In this document: piece by piece, positions 8,180-16,757 of the stretch
Numbering within the stretch: the first letter of the stretch is position 1
How the letters are laid out: every line of letters starts with the position of its first letter
Assembly: GCA_001421095.1 (NCBI GenBank)
Contig: LIIK01000018.1
Location: 1 to 44,185 of the forward strand
Length of the DNA stretch: 44,185 nt
Source: Candidatus [Bacteroides] periocalifornicus
Lineage (GTDB): Bacteria > Bacteroidota > Bacteroidia > Bacteroidales > CAJPTX01
Direction: 5' to 3'
Program-made: the position numbers and the translations under genes
Notes under the pieces: model-generated
Databases searched by the model: none
The model's input: the letters and a program-made list of their open reading frames with translations, nothing else
Told to the model about the DNA's origin: nothing

Positions 8180-8956
8180 ATGGGACAGAAAGTAAACCCG
8201 ATAAGCAATCGCTTAGGGATAATCAGAGGTTGGGATTCTAACTGGTACGGAGGAAAGGACTACTCCCAAAAGCTGGTGGAGGATGCCAAGATTCGCGAAT
8301 ATCTGAAGACCAGACTTCAGAAGTCGAGCGTGTCTAAGGTTGTGATAGAGCGTACCCTCAAGTTCATAACGGTAACGATATACACGGCACGCCCAGGGAC
8401 TATCATCGGGCGGGGAGGCGAGGAGGTGGATAAGCTGCGTAAGGAACTCTGCGTGCTGACGGATAAGGAGGTGCAGGTAAACATCCTGGAGGTGAAGCGC
8501 CCAGAGCTCGATGCCCTTCTGGTGGCTGATAGCGTAGCGCGCCAGCTTGAAGGACGTGCATCGTTCCGGCGTGCCCTTCGGATGGCCATAGCCAATACGA
8601 TGCGTAGCGGCGCTGAGGGCGTGAAGATCCAGGTGGCCGGCCGTTTGGGCGGTGCCGAAATGGCCAGGACAGAGACGATGAAGGAGGGGAGAATTCCGCT
8701 TCACACCTTCCGTGCAGATATTGACTACGCGCTGGCCGAGGCTCTTACCAAGGTCGGGCTGATAGGAGTAAAAGTTTGGATATGCCGCGGTGAGGTATAC
8801 GGCAAGCGCGACTTGTCGCCGAATGTGGGGGCTAACGTACCCCAGGGTAAACCCGCCATGGGGCGTGGTGACCAACGTCCTCGGCGTCCTCGGGGTGAGA
8901 GGAGCGAGCGGGGTGAGCGGGGCGAGGGTCGGCGCGGCAGTCGCAATGAACGCTAA
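8180..8956 (+). CDS. rpsC: 30S ribosomal protein S3
   Basis: S3 is at the mRNA entry channel and helps unwind structured mRNA. The product begins MGQKVNPISNRLGIIRGWDS. A KH type-2 domain with GRPGTIIGRGGEEVDKL-like residues (TIIGRGG around residue 75) is followed by the C-terminal S3 domain (GRLGGAEMARTE, DIDYALAEA). At 258 aa it exceeds the usual 210-240. The last 30 residues or so are dense in Arg, Gly and Glu (PRGERSERGERGEGRRG), a charged disordered tail. Confidence 0.97.
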   Translation: MGQKVNPISNRLGIIRGWDSNWYGGKDYSQKLVEDAKIREYLKTRLQKSSVSKVVIERTLKFITVTIYTARPGTIIGRGGEEVDKLRKELCVLTDKEVQVNILEVKRPELDALLVADSVARQLEGRASFRRALRMAIANTMRSGAEGVKIQVAGRLGGAEMARTETMKEGRIPLHTFRADIDYALAEALTKVGLIGVKVWICRGEVYGKRDLSPNVGANVPQGKPAMGRGDQRPRRPRGERSERGERGEGRRGSRNER

Positions 8957-8973
8957 AGGGAGGAAAGAGTGCG

Positions 8974-9393
8974 ATGCTACAACCGAAGAGGACTAAGTAC
9001 AGAAAGCAGCAAAAGGGGCGGATGAAGGGGATAGCCCACCGTGGGCATCAACTCGCATTCGGCTCATTTGGAATTAAGACCCTAGAGCAGGCTTGGCTCA
9101 CGGGTAGGCAGATAGAGGCGGCTCGGCAGGCGGTGACGCGTTACATGAAACGAGAAGGGAAGATTTGGATACGGATTTTCCCCGATAAGCCGATAACCAA
9201 AAAGCCCGCTGAAGTCCGTATGGGTAAAGGGAAGGGGGCTCCCGAGGGTTTTGTAGCCCCCGTAACGCCTGGACGCATAATTATAGAGGCAGATGGCGTT
9301 CCATTCGAGATAGCCAAGGAGGCACTGCGTCTAGCTGCCCAGAAACTCCCTGTTACAACGCGCTTTGTGGTGCGTAGGGATTACGCAGAATAG
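8974..9393 (+). CDS. rplP: 50S ribosomal protein L16
   Basis: L16 organises the A-site region of the 50S subunit. The 139-residue product starts MLQPKRTKYRKQQKGRMKG and contains LTGRQIEAARQAVTRYMKR-type and KPAEVRMGKGKGAPEGFVAPV motifs, including the conserved Arg/Gly-rich loop near the peptidyl transferase centre. It follows rpsC by 17 nt, with a GGGAGGAAAG ribosome-binding site upstream. Confidence 0.98.
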   Translation: MLQPKRTKYRKQQKGRMKGIAHRGHQLAFGSFGIKTLEQAWLTGRQIEAARQAVTRYMKREGKIWIRIFPDKPITKKPAEVRMGKGKGAPEGFVAPVTPGRIIIEADGVPFEIAKEALRLAAQKLPVTTRFVVRRDYAE

Positions 9394-9403
9394 GAGGATA
9401 GAG

Positions 9404-9601
9404 ATGAAACCGGCAGAGATACGCGAGATGACATTGGCCGAACTTGAGGAGCGGATAGACGCAGAGCGGGATCGTCTCCATCGGCTAAAGATGACCCACG
9501 CAGTAAGCCCACTGGAAAATCCAGAGGAGATGCGTAAAATCAAGAAAGACATAGCTCGTATGCTTACGATACTAACGGAACGGCGTCGCAATGCCGAATA
9601 G
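9404..9601 (+). CDS. rpmC: 50S ribosomal protein L29
   Basis: L29 sits beside L23 at the tunnel exit. The product is 65 residues from ATG 9404: MKPAEIREMTLAELEERI, then a two-helix hairpin ending KDIARMLTILTERRRNAE. The open frame extends further upstream into rplP, but the GGAGG at 9392-9396 and the family start fix the ATG at 9404. Confidence 0.96.
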   Translation: MKPAEIREMTLAELEERIDAERDRLHRLKMTHAVSPLENPEEMRKIKKDIARMLTILTERRRNAE

Positions 9602-9618
9602 CAAAGGGAGGCACTAGG

Positions 9619-9888
9619 ATGGAAGAAACGAAGCTGGTTCGGAATTTGCGGAAAGAGCGCCAGGGGCTGGTAGTGAGCACCAAAATGGACAAGACCATAG
9701 TGGTGGCAGTGCAGCGCCGCGTGAAGCATCCCAAGTATGGTAAGTTCGTGCATAGGACCACAAAATTCTATGCGCACGACGAGAAGAATGAGTGCGGAAT
9801 AGGCGATACCGTACGGATAATGGAGACGCGTCCGCTGAGCAAAATGAAGCGTTGGCGTTTGGTAGAAATTATCGAAAGAGCGAAGTAA
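9619..9888 (+). CDS. rpsQ: 30S ribosomal protein S17
   Basis: S17 is an OB-fold protein that binds the 5' domain of 16S rRNA. The 89 residues include RNLRKERQGLVVSTKMDKT, then VKHPKYGKFVHRTTKFYAHD and GDTVRIMETRPLSKMKRWRL, the canonical S17 signature. It lies 17 nt after rpmC with a GGGAGG site and 3 nt before rplN. Confidence 0.98.
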   Translation: MEETKLVRNLRKERQGLVVSTKMDKTIVVAVQRRVKHPKYGKFVHRTTKFYAHDEKNECGIGDTVRIMETRPLSKMKRWRLVEIIERAK

Positions 9889-9891
9889 GAG

Positions 9892-10257
9892 ATGATACAG
9901 CAGGAAACTCGGCTTACGGTGGCTGATAATAGCGGCGCGAAGGAGGTCCTCTGCATACGTGTGCTAGGGGGGACTCGTAAACGCTATGCCACCATAGGCG
10001 ACAAGATCGTGGTGACGATAAAGAATGCTCTTCCGAATGGGGAAGCCCGTAAGGGTACGGTAAGCAAGGCTGTTGTGGTTCGCGTGAAGAAGGAGATACG
10101 GCGTCCTGACGGCTCGTATATCCGATTCGATGACAACGCCTGCGTACTGCTCAATAATCAAGGAGACATACGGGGTACCCGCATCTTCGGCCCGGTGGCC
10201 AGAGAGCTGCGCGATGGCTATATGAAGATCGTATCGTTGGCCCCAGAGGTACTCTAA
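9892..10257 (+). CDS. rplN: 50S ribosomal protein L14
   Basis: L14 forms an inter-subunit bridge and is the docking surface for the silencing factor RsfS. The product is 121 aa, starts MIQQETRLTVADNSGAKEV, and contains RPDGSYIRFDDNACVLLN and GTRIFGPVARELRD. Length and sequence are typical. Confidence 0.98.
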   Translation: MIQQETRLTVADNSGAKEVLCIRVLGGTRKRYATIGDKIVVTIKNALPNGEARKGTVSKAVVVRVKKEIRRPDGSYIRFDDNACVLLNNQGDIRGTRIFGPVARELRDGYMKIVSLAPEVL

Positions 10258-10272
10258 AAGCGAGGTGGTGCG

Positions 10273-10593
10273 ATGAAGAGACTACATGTAAGGAGGGGCG
10301 ACACAGTATACGTGAATGCTGGTAGCTACCGGGGGACCAAGGGCAAAGTGCTGCAGGTCTTCCCGGAAAAGGAACGTGCGATAGTAGAGGGGGTGAATAT
10401 GGTGGCTAAGCATACCAAGCCCTCGGCGCAGAACCCACAGGGAGGAATTATCCGCAAGGAAGCACCTATCCATGTGTCGAATCTAATGCTTCTTGACCCA
10501 GAGACGGGCAAACCAACTCGTATCGGGCGCAGGAGGAATGAGGCGGGCAAGCTGGTGCGGTATTCTAAAAAATCTAACAAGGAGATTAAGTAA
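10273..10593 (+). CDS. rplX: 50S ribosomal protein L24
   Basis: L24 is an early-assembly protein with a KOW motif. The 106-residue product has the KOW segment VRRGDTVYVNAGSYRGTKGK near the N-terminus and VEGVNMVAKHTKPSAQNPQG in the middle. Its stop codon overlaps the rplE start in TAATG, so the two are probably translationally coupled. Confidence 0.97.
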   Translation: MKRLHVRRGDTVYVNAGSYRGTKGKVLQVFPEKERAIVEGVNMVAKHTKPSAQNPQGGIIRKEAPIHVSNLMLLDPETGKPTRIGRRRNEAGKLVRYSKKSNKEIK

Positions 10594-11150
10594 TGGAATA
10601 CACACCAGGACTTCGGAGGAAGTACGAGCAGGAGATAGTGCCCCGGCTGATGAAAGAGTTCGGGTACACGAGCGTGATGCAGGTACCCCGAATCCAGAAA
10701 ATCGTGCTCAATCAGGGTGTAGGGAAGGGTACTGAGGACAAGAAATTGGTGGAGCAGGCGCAGGCTGAGCTTTCGCAGATAGCAGGTCAGCATGCCGTTG
10801 TCACCCGTTCCAAGAAGGATATTTCGAATTTCAAGCTTCGGAAGAATACCCCCATAGGCACGATGGTAACGCTTCGTAGGAATAGGATGTATGAGTTCCT
10901 CGAGCGGCTGATCAATGTATCGCTCCCCCGAATTCGCGATTTTCAGGGTGTGAGTGATAATTTTGATGGGCATGGCAATTACACGCTGGGGGTAACGGAG
11001 CAGATCCTTTTCCCAGAGATAGATATAGACAAGATAGGCCGCCTAATGGGAGTGGAGATCTCGGTGGTCACGACGGCCAAGACGGATGAGGAGGGCTACG
11101 CCCTGCTGCGGGAGTTTGGCATACCGTTTAAGAACGCAAAAAAGAGCTAG
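10593..11150 (+). CDS. rplE: 50S ribosomal protein L5
   Basis: L5 binds 5S rRNA in the central protuberance and contacts P-site tRNA. The 185 residues contain MQVPRIQKIVLNQGVGKGTED, the GQHAVVTRSKKDISNFKLR segment, and a C-terminal VVTTAKTDEEGYALLREFGIPF. ATG 10593 overlaps the rplX stop by two bases (TAATG). Confidence 0.98.
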   Translation: MEYTPGLRRKYEQEIVPRLMKEFGYTSVMQVPRIQKIVLNQGVGKGTEDKKLVEQAQAELSQIAGQHAVVTRSKKDISNFKLRKNTPIGTMVTLRRNRMYEFLERLINVSLPRIRDFQGVSDNFDGHGNYTLGVTEQILFPEIDIDKIGRLMGVEISVVTTAKTDEEGYALLREFGIPFKNAKKS

Positions 11151-11152
11151 GG

Positions 11153-11422
11153 ATGGCAAAGGAGTCGATGAAGGCGCGTGAGGTGCGCCGGGCAAAGTTG
11201 GCCGCGCGTTACGCTGCGAAGCGGGCTAAGCTGAAGGCTGAGGGCGATAGCGTCGGCCTGCAGAAGTTGCCTCGTAATTCTAGCCCCGTGCGCTTGAGGA
11301 ATCGGTGTCAGCTCACAGGACGGCCTCGTGGCTATATGCGGATGTTTGGAATTAGTAGAATAACATTCAGGGAGATGGCTTCAAAGGGGCTGATCCCGGG
11401 TGTTAAGAAGGCTAGTTGGTAG
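11153..11422 (+). CDS. rpsN: 30S ribosomal protein S14 (long, zinc-free form)
   Basis: S14 helps build the 30S head. The 89-residue form lacks the CxxC...CxxC zinc motif of the short paralogue; a single Cys is seen at NRCQLTGRPRGYMRMFGISR. It ends KGLIPGVKKASW as in the E. coli-type protein. It is 2 nt after rplE. Confidence 0.97.
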   Translation: MAKESMKAREVRRAKLAARYAAKRAKLKAEGDSVGLQKLPRNSSPVRLRNRCQLTGRPRGYMRMFGISRITFREMASKGLIPGVKKASW

Positions 11423-11457
11423 TGAGTTCAGATAATACGCAATTGGAGGACAAGTAG

Positions 11458-11856
11458 ATGTTAACGGATCCTATAGCTGACTACCTTACCCGTCTTCGCA
11501 ATGCGGTGCACGCGGGGCATCGGGTTGTGGAAATACCAGGCTCTAATCTGAAGCGCGATATAACTCGTGTGCTTTTTGAAAAGGGGTACATTCTGAATTA
11601 TAAGTTTGAGGAGGACAATAAGCAGGGAATCATCAAGATAGCTCTGAAGTACCACCCTCAGACAAAGGAGTGCGCGCTTCGGAGTCTAAAGCGCATAAGC
11701 AAGCCAGGTCTTCGCCAGTACCGCGGAGCTGATGAGTTGCCCCGGGTTCTCAATGGGCTGGGCATCGCCATCATATCAACCTCGCAGGGCGTGATGACGG
11801 ATAAAGAGGCGCGCGTAAAAGGCATAGGGGGCGAGATTCTCTGCGAGATTTTCTAG
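11458..11856 (+). CDS. rpsH: 30S ribosomal protein S8
   Basis: S8 binds the central domain of 16S rRNA; in E. coli it is the translational repressor of the spc operon. The 132 residues start MLTDPIADYLTRLRNA and end with the signature STSQGVMTDKEARVKGIGGE. A GGAGGA site precedes the ATG. The 135-nt gap to rplF contains no recognised signal. Confidence 0.98.
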   Translation: MLTDPIADYLTRLRNAVHAGHRVVEIPGSNLKRDITRVLFEKGYILNYKFEEDNKQGIIKIALKYHPQTKECALRSLKRISKPGLRQYRGADELPRVLNGLGIAIISTSQGVMTDKEARVKGIGGEILCEIF

Positions 11857-11991
11857 TCTCGTGCAGATATCTACGGGGATTTATGCGTTTAGCCGGTGCT
11901 GCTTATCCTGCGGTTGTGTGAAATGGCGGGTAGGGTGAGCAAACGGCTGTAGAACGAGAAGTTTTTGAGTATTCTGTAAAGCTAAGAGTAA

Positions 11992-12549
11992 ATGTCTCGG
12001 ATAGGAAAGAAACCTGTAAACTTACCGGCTGGCGTAACGGTGAAAGTAGCGCCAGACAATACGGTGAGCGTGAAAGGGCCTCTGGGAGAACTTTTTCAGA
12101 AAGTCGATCCAGATATTTCTGTAAAGGTTGACGATGGGGTGCTTACACTTTCCCGACCCACGGACCAGAAGCGCCATCGTGCGCTGCATGGTCTATATCG
12201 TGCGCTGTTGAACAATATGGTGGTGGGCGTTTCGACGGGATGGGAGCTAAAGCAAGAGCTGATAGGTGTGGGATTCAAGGCTGAAGTAGAGGGCCAAGTG
12301 CTAAAGATGAGCCTGGGCTTTTCGCACGATATCCACATGCTCATGCCCAAGGAGGTGAAGGTAGAGGCGCAGCAGGAACGCCGGGGTAACCCGATAGTGA
12401 CTCTCCGCTCGCCCGATAGGCAGCTGCTAGGAATGGTGGCGGCTAAGATTCGCTCTCTGCGTCCGCCAGAGCCGTATCGTGGCAAGGGGATTCGCTTCGT
12501 GGGCGAAGAGATACGTCGTAAGGCAGGAAAGTCGGCCAATGCAAAGTAG
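11992..12549 (+). CDS. rplF: 50S ribosomal protein L6
   Basis: L6 is near the factor-binding site and the sarcin-ricin loop. The product is 185 aa and starts MSRIGKKPVNLPAGVTV. Its two repeated L6 domains end in PEPYRGKGIRFVGEEIRRKAGKS, the family signature. Confidence 0.98.
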   Translation: MSRIGKKPVNLPAGVTVKVAPDNTVSVKGPLGELFQKVDPDISVKVDDGVLTLSRPTDQKRHRALHGLYRALLNNMVVGVSTGWELKQELIGVGFKAEVEGQVLKMSLGFSHDIHMLMPKEVKVEAQQERRGNPIVTLRSPDRQLLGMVAAKIRSLRPPEPYRGKGIRFVGEEIRRKAGKSANAK

Positions 12550-12584
12550 GCAGGGTAAACACCGTATAGAAGGAGATTACGACA

Positions 12585-12944
12585 ATGGCAATGACAAAGT
12601 TGAAGCGGCGTTTACGTATTAAGCGGCGTATACGAACCAAGATCCGCGGCACGCAGGAAAGACCCCGGATGAGTGTGTTCCGGAGCAATAAGCAGATCTA
12701 CGTTCAATTTGTGAATGATGATCTAGGACAGACGCTCGCGAGTGCATCTTCCAAGGATAAGTTTGTAGTAGATAAGGGGGCGATGACCAAGGTGGAGCAG
12801 GCTCAGCATGTGGGCCATCTGGCCGCCGAGGTGGCGAAGAGCAAGGGGATTGTAACCGTGGTGTTCGATAGAAATGGCTATCTGTACCACGGGAGAGTGA
12901 AGGCGTTGGCGGAGGCCGCGCGCGAGGGGGGCCTGAATTTTTAA
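12585..12944 (+). CDS. rplR: 50S ribosomal protein L18
   Basis: L18 attaches 5S rRNA to the central protuberance together with L5. The product is 119 aa and contains RIKRRIRTKIRGTQERPRMS, VFRSNKQIYVQFVNDD, and the C-terminal FDRNGYLYHGRVKALAEAAR. AAGGAGA lies upstream of the start. A second possible start (MTK) is two codons later. Confidence 0.97.
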   Translation: MAMTKLKRRLRIKRRIRTKIRGTQERPRMSVFRSNKQIYVQFVNDDLGQTLASASSKDKFVVDKGAMTKVEQAQHVGHLAAEVAKSKGIVTVVFDRNGYLYHGRVKALAEAAREGGLNF

Positions 12945-12956
12945 GCAGCTGCAGAG

Positions 12957-13475
12957 ATGAACTTTGGAAATAAGATGCGAGTACGGGCGGCCGACCTGGA
13001 ATTGAAGGATCGCCTAGTGGGTATCCAGCGTGTAGCCAAGGTAACCAAAGGGGGAAGAACGTTTAGCTTTTCAGCCATTGTGGTTGTGGGCGATGGTAAC
13101 GGTGTGGTCGGCTTTGGTCTCGGTAAGGCTGGTGAGGTCTCTGCTGCCATAGCCAAGGGTATAGAGAGCGCAAAGAAAAATCTGTACAAGGTCCCCGTGC
13201 ATAAAGGGACAATCCCCCATGCGCAGGAGGCCAAATTCGGCGGTGCTAAGGTTCTGATTAAGCCCGCGACTCCGGGTACAGGAGTGACGGCGGGTGGTGC
13301 TATGCGCGCGGTACTCGAGAGCGTTGGCATAACGGATGTACTCGCTAAGAGTAAGGGGTCGTCAAATCCCCACAACCTGGTTAAGGCCACAATGGTGGCT
13401 CTTCTGCAGCTACGTGATGCTCGTACTATTGCGCAGCAGCGTGGTATAGAGCTAAGTAGGGTTTTTAACGGGTAA
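12957..13475 (+). CDS. rpsE: 30S ribosomal protein S5
   Basis: S5 lies at the mRNA entry site and affects accuracy. The 172 residues carry the dsRNA-binding-like N-domain (LKDRLVGIQRVAKVTKGGRT, FSAIVVVGDGNGVVGFGLGK) and the C-domain (TGVTAGGAMRAVLESVGITD, SSNPHNLVKATMVALL). It follows rplR by 12 nt. Confidence 0.98.
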   Translation: MNFGNKMRVRAADLELKDRLVGIQRVAKVTKGGRTFSFSAIVVVGDGNGVVGFGLGKAGEVSAAIAKGIESAKKNLYKVPVHKGTIPHAQEAKFGGAKVLIKPATPGTGVTAGGAMRAVLESVGITDVLAKSKGSSNPHNLVKATMVALLQLRDARTIAQQRGIELSRVFNG

Positions 13476-13495
13476 GGGAGCAGGAGGAAACGCAA

Positions 13496-13675
13496 ATGGC
13501 TAAGGTACGAGTAACCCAGATACGCAGCCTGATAGGGCAGAGCAAACGCCAGCGGGCCACAATGGCAACGCTAGGGCTTCGTAGGATTCGCCACAGTGTA
13601 GAGCTAGAGAATACGCCTAGTGTTGCCGGAGCAATACGAAAGGTGCTGCACCTGGTGGAGGTGGAACAACTGTAA
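13496..13675 (+). CDS. rpmD: 50S ribosomal protein L30
   Basis: This short gene gives a 59-residue protein beginning MAKVRVTQIRSLIGQSKRQR and continuing ATMATLGLRRIRHSVELENT, the L30 signature. A strong GGAGGAAAC site lies 6 nt upstream of ATG 13496. The stop overlaps the rplO start as TAATG. Gene order rpsE-rpmD-rplO is canonical. Confidence 0.96.
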   Translation: MAKVRVTQIRSLIGQSKRQRATMATLGLRRIRHSVELENTPSVAGAIRKVLHLVEVEQL

Positions 13676-14148
13676 TGATTGGAAGTAAAATGGCTAGCGA
13701 AGTTAAATTGCATACCTTGCGTCCCAATCCTAGGTCTAATCGGGAAAGGAAACGAGTAGGTCGTGGGCAAGGTTCAGGGTATGGTGGCACATCTACCCGT
13801 GGCCACAAAGGGGCAAAGTCCCGTTCTGGTTATTCGAGGAAGATCGGGTTTGAAGGTGGGCAGATGCCGCTACAGCGCCGGTTGCCTAAATTCGGGTTCA
13901 AGAATCCCTTCCGGATTGAGTATCGCGTAGTGAACCTTTCGGAACTACAGTCTATAGCTGAGCAGTACAAGGTAAGCACTATCAACCTTGAGCTTTTCTA
14001 TGAGCTACGGAAGGCTAAGCGGAGAGAGCCCGTGAAGATCCTTGGAGGCGGGGAGTTGGTTACCAAGCTTGATGTAACGGCAAACGCTTTTTCCGAATCT
14101 GCGCGTAAAGCGATAGAGGCTCTAGGCGGTACAGCAACAACGATTTAG
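13675..14148 (+). CDS. rplO: 50S ribosomal protein L15
   Basis: L15 is a late-assembling 50S protein spanning several 23S domains. From ATG 13675, overlapping the rpmD stop, it is 157 aa; ATG 13690 (MASEVKLHTL) is an alternative closer to common family starts. Signatures are KRVGRGQGSGYGGTSTRGHK, GFEGGQMPLQRRLPKFGFKN and the C-terminal FSESARKAIEALGG. Confidence 0.96.
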   Translation: MIGSKMASEVKLHTLRPNPRSNRERKRVGRGQGSGYGGTSTRGHKGAKSRSGYSRKIGFEGGQMPLQRRLPKFGFKNPFRIEYRVVNLSELQSIAEQYKVSTINLELFYELRKAKRREPVKILGGGELVTKLDVTANAFSESARKAIEALGGTATTI

Positions 14149-14152
14149 TGTC

Positions 14153-15478
14153 ATGAGAAAGCTCATCGAGACGCTCAAAAATATTTTCAAGATCGAGGAT
14201 TTACGCCAACGTATACTCTATACGCTGGGGATACTCGTCGTCTATCGTCTTGGGAGCTTCGTAGTGCTTCCCGGGATTAATCCTACGCAGCTGGGTGCAC
14301 TGCAAAAGCAGACTGAGGATGGCGTAATGGGGCTGCTGGATATGTTCTCCGGGGGGGCCTTTAGTCACGCTTCGATCTTCGCTCTCGGTATCATGCCCTA
14401 CATCTCAGCCTCCATTGTGGTTCAGCTGCTGGGGATGGCGATACCCTATTTTCAGCGTTTGCAAAAGGAAGGAGAGAGTGGACACCGCAAGATAAACCAG
14501 ATTACCCGGTATCTTACGGTGCTGATTTTGGCGCTGCAAGCTCCTGGCTATCTGATCAACCTGCACCACCAGCTCCCAGAGTCTGCCTTTGCTCTCCAGG
14601 GGCTTTTCTTCACTGTGATGTCTACCATCATTCTGATTGGTGGAACGATGTTCGTGATGTGGCTTGGTGAGCGAATCACCGAGAAGGGGATCGGCAATGG
14701 GATATCGCTCATCATCATGATAGGGATTATTGCCCGGCTTCCCTTTGCGCTCGCAGCGGAATTCTTCTCTCGTGCGGAGGAGATGGCTGGGGGGCTGGTA
14801 ATGTTCCTTGTGGAGATGGTGCTGCTGTTTGTGGTCTTTATGTTCTCGATACTGTTGGTTCAGGGAACACGGCGGATTCCAGTCCAGTACGCAAAGCGGA
14901 TTGTGGGTAATCGGCAGTATGGCGGAGTGCGGCAGTATATCCCCCTCAAGGTGAATGCAGCGGGAGTTATGCCGATTATATTTGCCCAGGCTCTGATGAT
15001 TTTGCCGGTGATGTTTGTACGCTACCAGGCAGATTCGGCTACAGGTATAGTGGCGGCCTTCTCAGATATAACGGGCTTTTGGTATAACTTTACGCTAGCG
15101 ATACTCATTGTGATCTTCACGTACTTCTATACTGCCATTACGATCAACCCAAATCAGATGGCTGAGGATATGAAGCGCAATGGCGGTTTTATCCCAGGGG
15201 TTAAGCCCGGGAGGAAAACGGTGGAGTTTCTCTATGAGATCACGTCTAAGATAACGCTCCCAGGGGCGTTGTTCCTGGCGTTGATTGCCATTCTCCCTTC
15301 GTTTGCCGTAATTTTCAATGTGAATACGCAGTTTGCCCAGTTCTATGGAGGGACATCGCTCCTTATCCTTGTTGGCGTGGTGCTAGACACCCTCCAGCAA
15401 ATAGAGAGCCACCTGCTGATGCGTCACTATGACGGTCTGATGAAAACGGGGCGGATTAAGGGGAAGAGCGGATATTAA
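14153..15478 (+). CDS. secY: Preprotein translocase subunit SecY
   Basis: SecY is the channel of the Sec translocon in the inner membrane. The 441-residue protein shows the family pattern of ten hydrophobic segments. Recognisable are LGIMPYISASIVVQLLGMAI in TM2, the EGESGHRKINQITRYLTV cytoplasmic loop, GIGNGISLIIMIGI, and the loop with INPNQMAEDMKRNGGFIPGV. It lies 4 nt after rplO and belongs to the spc block. A 112-nt gap separates it from map. Confidence 0.98.
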   Translation: MRKLIETLKNIFKIEDLRQRILYTLGILVVYRLGSFVVLPGINPTQLGALQKQTEDGVMGLLDMFSGGAFSHASIFALGIMPYISASIVVQLLGMAIPYFQRLQKEGESGHRKINQITRYLTVLILALQAPGYLINLHHQLPESAFALQGLFFTVMSTIILIGGTMFVMWLGERITEKGIGNGISLIIMIGIIARLPFALAAEFFSRAEEMAGGLVMFLVEMVLLFVVFMFSILLVQGTRRIPVQYAKRIVGNRQYGGVRQYIPLKVNAAGVMPIIFAQALMILPVMFVRYQADSATGIVAAFSDITGFWYNFTLAILIVIFTYFYTAITINPNQMAEDMKRNGGFIPGVKPGRKTVEFLYEITSKITLPGALFLALIAILPSFAVIFNVNTQFAQFYGGTSLLILVGVVLDTLQQIESHLLMRHYDGLMKTGRIKGKSGY

Positions 15479-15590
15479 GGTGTGGCGAGGTAAGGAAGAG
15501 CTTCTGCCAGGAGATTTGTTTAGGAATTTTGCGAGTTCGGCTCTGGTATTGTGAGTACGACGATTCGGTTTATTCGCTGGAGGTGTTGCG

Positions 15591-16379
15591 GTGCGTAAGG
15601 TTAGCATTAAGACTGCGGAGCAGATAGAGATACTGCGGTTGAATAACCAGCTGGTGTCTGCAACGTTGGCGGAGCTAGCCCCAATGATACGTCCGGGGGT
15701 GCGGACGATTGAGTTGGATAGGCGGGCCGAGGAGTTCATTCGGGATCACGGGGCCGTACCAGGCTTTAAGGGTTTTGAGGGGTTTCCCTACACGCTGTGC
15801 GTGTCGGTAAATGATGTGGTGGTACACGGATTCCCCGGCGAGTATGAGCTCTGTGAGGGCGATATAGTCTCGGTGGATTGCGGTACGGTACTGCATGGTT
15901 TTTACGGGGATTCGGCGTTTACGTTCGGGGTTGGCGAGGTCAGCCAGGAGGCAGGCGCGCTGCTTAAGGCAACGCGGGAGTCGTTAGATAGGGCTATCGC
16001 AGTGGCGATTGCCGGGAATCGGACAGGAGATATTGGTGCAGCAGTTCAGGGCTTCGTAGAACCCCTGGGCTACGGGGTCGTTCGGGAAATGGTAGGGCAT
16101 GGGCTTGGGCGTTCTATGCACGAGGACCCCGAAGTGCCTAACTACGGACGAGCTGGGAATGGAAAGCTTCTTGAAGCGGGCTTAGTTATCTGCATAGAGC
16201 CGATGATAACACTGGGGCGACATGCAATATTTCAGGAACGAGACGGTTGGACGATAAGGACGAGAGATCATAGCCTGGCCGCCCATTTTGAGAAGGCGCT
16301 AGCCATCTCTCCATCGGGTAAGCCTGCGGATGTGTTGACCTCATTCGATCTGATCGATGCCGCACTGTCTAAGGGATAG
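15591..16379 (+). CDS. map: Type I methionine aminopeptidase
   Basis: The enzyme removes the initiator methionine from nascent proteins. The product has 262 aa with a GTG start at 15591 (MRKVSIKTAEQIEILR). The expected metal ligands are visible: Asp96 and Asp107 (SVDCGT, YGDSAF), His170 (MVGHGLGR), Glu203 (CIEPM) and Glu234 (AHFEKAL), plus substrate His79 (VVVHGFPG). There is no N-terminal zinc-finger extension, so it is the short bacterial form. It sits between secY and infA without adk, as in Bacteroidota. Confidence 0.97.
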   Translation: MRKVSIKTAEQIEILRLNNQLVSATLAELAPMIRPGVRTIELDRRAEEFIRDHGAVPGFKGFEGFPYTLCVSVNDVVVHGFPGEYELCEGDIVSVDCGTVLHGFYGDSAFTFGVGEVSQEAGALLKATRESLDRAIAVAIAGNRTGDIGAAVQGFVEPLGYGVVREMVGHGLGRSMHEDPEVPNYGRAGNGKLLEAGLVICIEPMITLGRHAIFQERDGWTIRTRDHSLAAHFEKALAISPSGKPADVLTSFDLIDAALSKG

Positions 16380-16406
16380 GATTTAACAGTAAGAGGTGAT
16401 TTTTGC

Positions 16407-16625
16407 ATGTCAAAGCAAGAGGCCATAGAGAAGGATGGAGTGATTATTGAGGCACTGTCGAACGCAATGTTCAGAGTGGAACTCGATAACGGGCATGTGA
16501 TTACGGCGCATATCTCTGGTAAGATGCGAATGCACTACATAAAGATCCTGCCAGGGGATAAAGTGAAGGTCGCAATGTCTCCGTACGATTTGACCAAAGG
16601 GCGTATTACAGTACGCTACAAGTAG
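16407..16625 (+). CDS. infA: Translation initiation factor IF-1
   Basis: IF-1 is a single OB-fold protein that binds the ribosomal A site during initiation. It is 72 aa: MSKQEAIEKDGVIIEALSNA, then FRVELDNGHVITAHISGKMR, and ending PYDLTKGRITVRYK. An AGAGGTGA site lies upstream. The 132-nt interval to rpmJ has no evident signal. Confidence 0.98.
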   Translation: MSKQEAIEKDGVIIEALSNAMFRVELDNGHVITAHISGKMRMHYIKILPGDKVKVAMSPYDLTKGRITVRYK

Positions 16626-16757
16626 TTCAGGAGGTACGCCCCCGGTCTTTTCAGAAACAGTTATGTTGGAATAGAGGGGGAGGGGAGGGATCGTCGATTT
16701 TCCTGGAGGATGATTTAAGGTTACAAGATTGCAAACTTTGAGGTTAGAGGCACGGCC

